A stretch of 7,295 nt of DNA from positions 1 through 7,295 of the forward strand of contig JAFDAP010000073.1 in assembly GCA_019313765.1 (NCBI GenBank), given 5' to 3'. Source of the DNA: Deltaproteobacteria bacterium (GTDB lineage: Bacteria; Desulfobacterota; DSM-4660; Desulfatiglandales; Desulfatiglandaceae). The position numbers were made by a program, and so were the translations under genes. The notes beneath the pieces are model-generated. The model was not told where the DNA came from and ran no database searches. It worked only from the letters and a program-made list of their open reading frames with translations. Below are positions 7,143 through 7,295 of the stretch, piece after piece; within the stretch, counting starts at the first letter, position 1, and each line of letters starts with the position of its first letter.

Positions 7143-7180
7143 TAAAGACCTTCTCTTGGAGGCTGACCGGTACCAATCTT

Positions 7181-7295
7181 GATAACCTCGTAAAAAGTCG
7201 CTTTGCGCCTTTTACTCGGCGGAGGAGGGCTACCCCTCCCCCGCCATTTGAAGTGAATTCAAATGGTTCCACCCTCTCCGAGGCGTAGGCTCTAC
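7181..7295. repeat. Second member of the palindromic repeat family, cut by window edge
   Basis: GATAACCTCGTAAAAA at 7181-7196 matches 15 of 16 bases of the right end of copy 1 read on the opposite strand. About 90 nt further in, CCCTCTCCGAGGCGTAGG and following bases (7272-7295) match the CCCTC-CGGGGCGTAGG box of copy 1 (4526-4546), at nearly the same distance from the left end and in the same orientation. The middle differs: it holds a GGAGGG/CCCTCC inverted pair around 7221-7240 and a perfect 9-bp hairpin with a 5-nt loop (7244-7252 with 7258-7266). The right end lies beyond the window. Confidence 0.65.

Overview
The window holds three genes, all read from the minus (right-to-left) strand, separated by two intergenic regions. 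From right to left they are a c-di-GMP-type PilZ protein with a C-terminal acyltransferase-like region, a large membrane-anchored hybrid histidine kinase, and a radical SAM protein cut by the left edge. The style suggests an anaerobic member of the Desulfobacterota (former Deltaproteobacteria): a multi-PAS/GAF hybrid kinase of the GGIAHDFNN type, a PilZ plus GNAT-like fusion, a radical SAM protein with an RNCPWNxC cysteine motif, moderate GC with AT-rich promoters, and dispersed palindromic TGTCATTTCGA-type repeats. This placement is inferred from remembered family style, not from a database search.

Region by region: 1-869 is the N-terminal 289 codons of the radical SAM gene. 870-1081 is a spacer with no certain feature. 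1082-4366 is the hybrid kinase. 4367-4939 is the richest non-coding part. It holds the kinase leader, a 173-bp repeat with terminal inverted repeats flanked by a 6-bp direct repeat, a perfect-consensus sigma70 promoter (TTGACA, 18 nt, TATAAT) firing towards the kinase, and several hairpins downstream of the PilZ gene. 4940-7096 is the PilZ protein. 7097-7180 is its leader, with a possible 13-codon upstream ORF. 7181-7295 is the start of a second member of the same repeat family, running off the right edge.

The kinase and the PilZ protein are both signalling proteins, but each seems to have its own promoter region. Nothing in the window (no GGDEF, EAL or HD-GYP domain, no separate response regulator) shows that they form one pathway. 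Both genes have an in-frame upstream TTG, but ribosome binding sites favour internal ATG starts, and those are used here. No RNA gene, CRISPR array, transposase or phage gene was found. The most distinctive points are the repeat family flanking the PilZ gene and lying inside the predicted kinase leader, the kinase's N-terminal sensor without a periplasmic loop, and the PilZ-PilZ-acyltransferase-like fusion.
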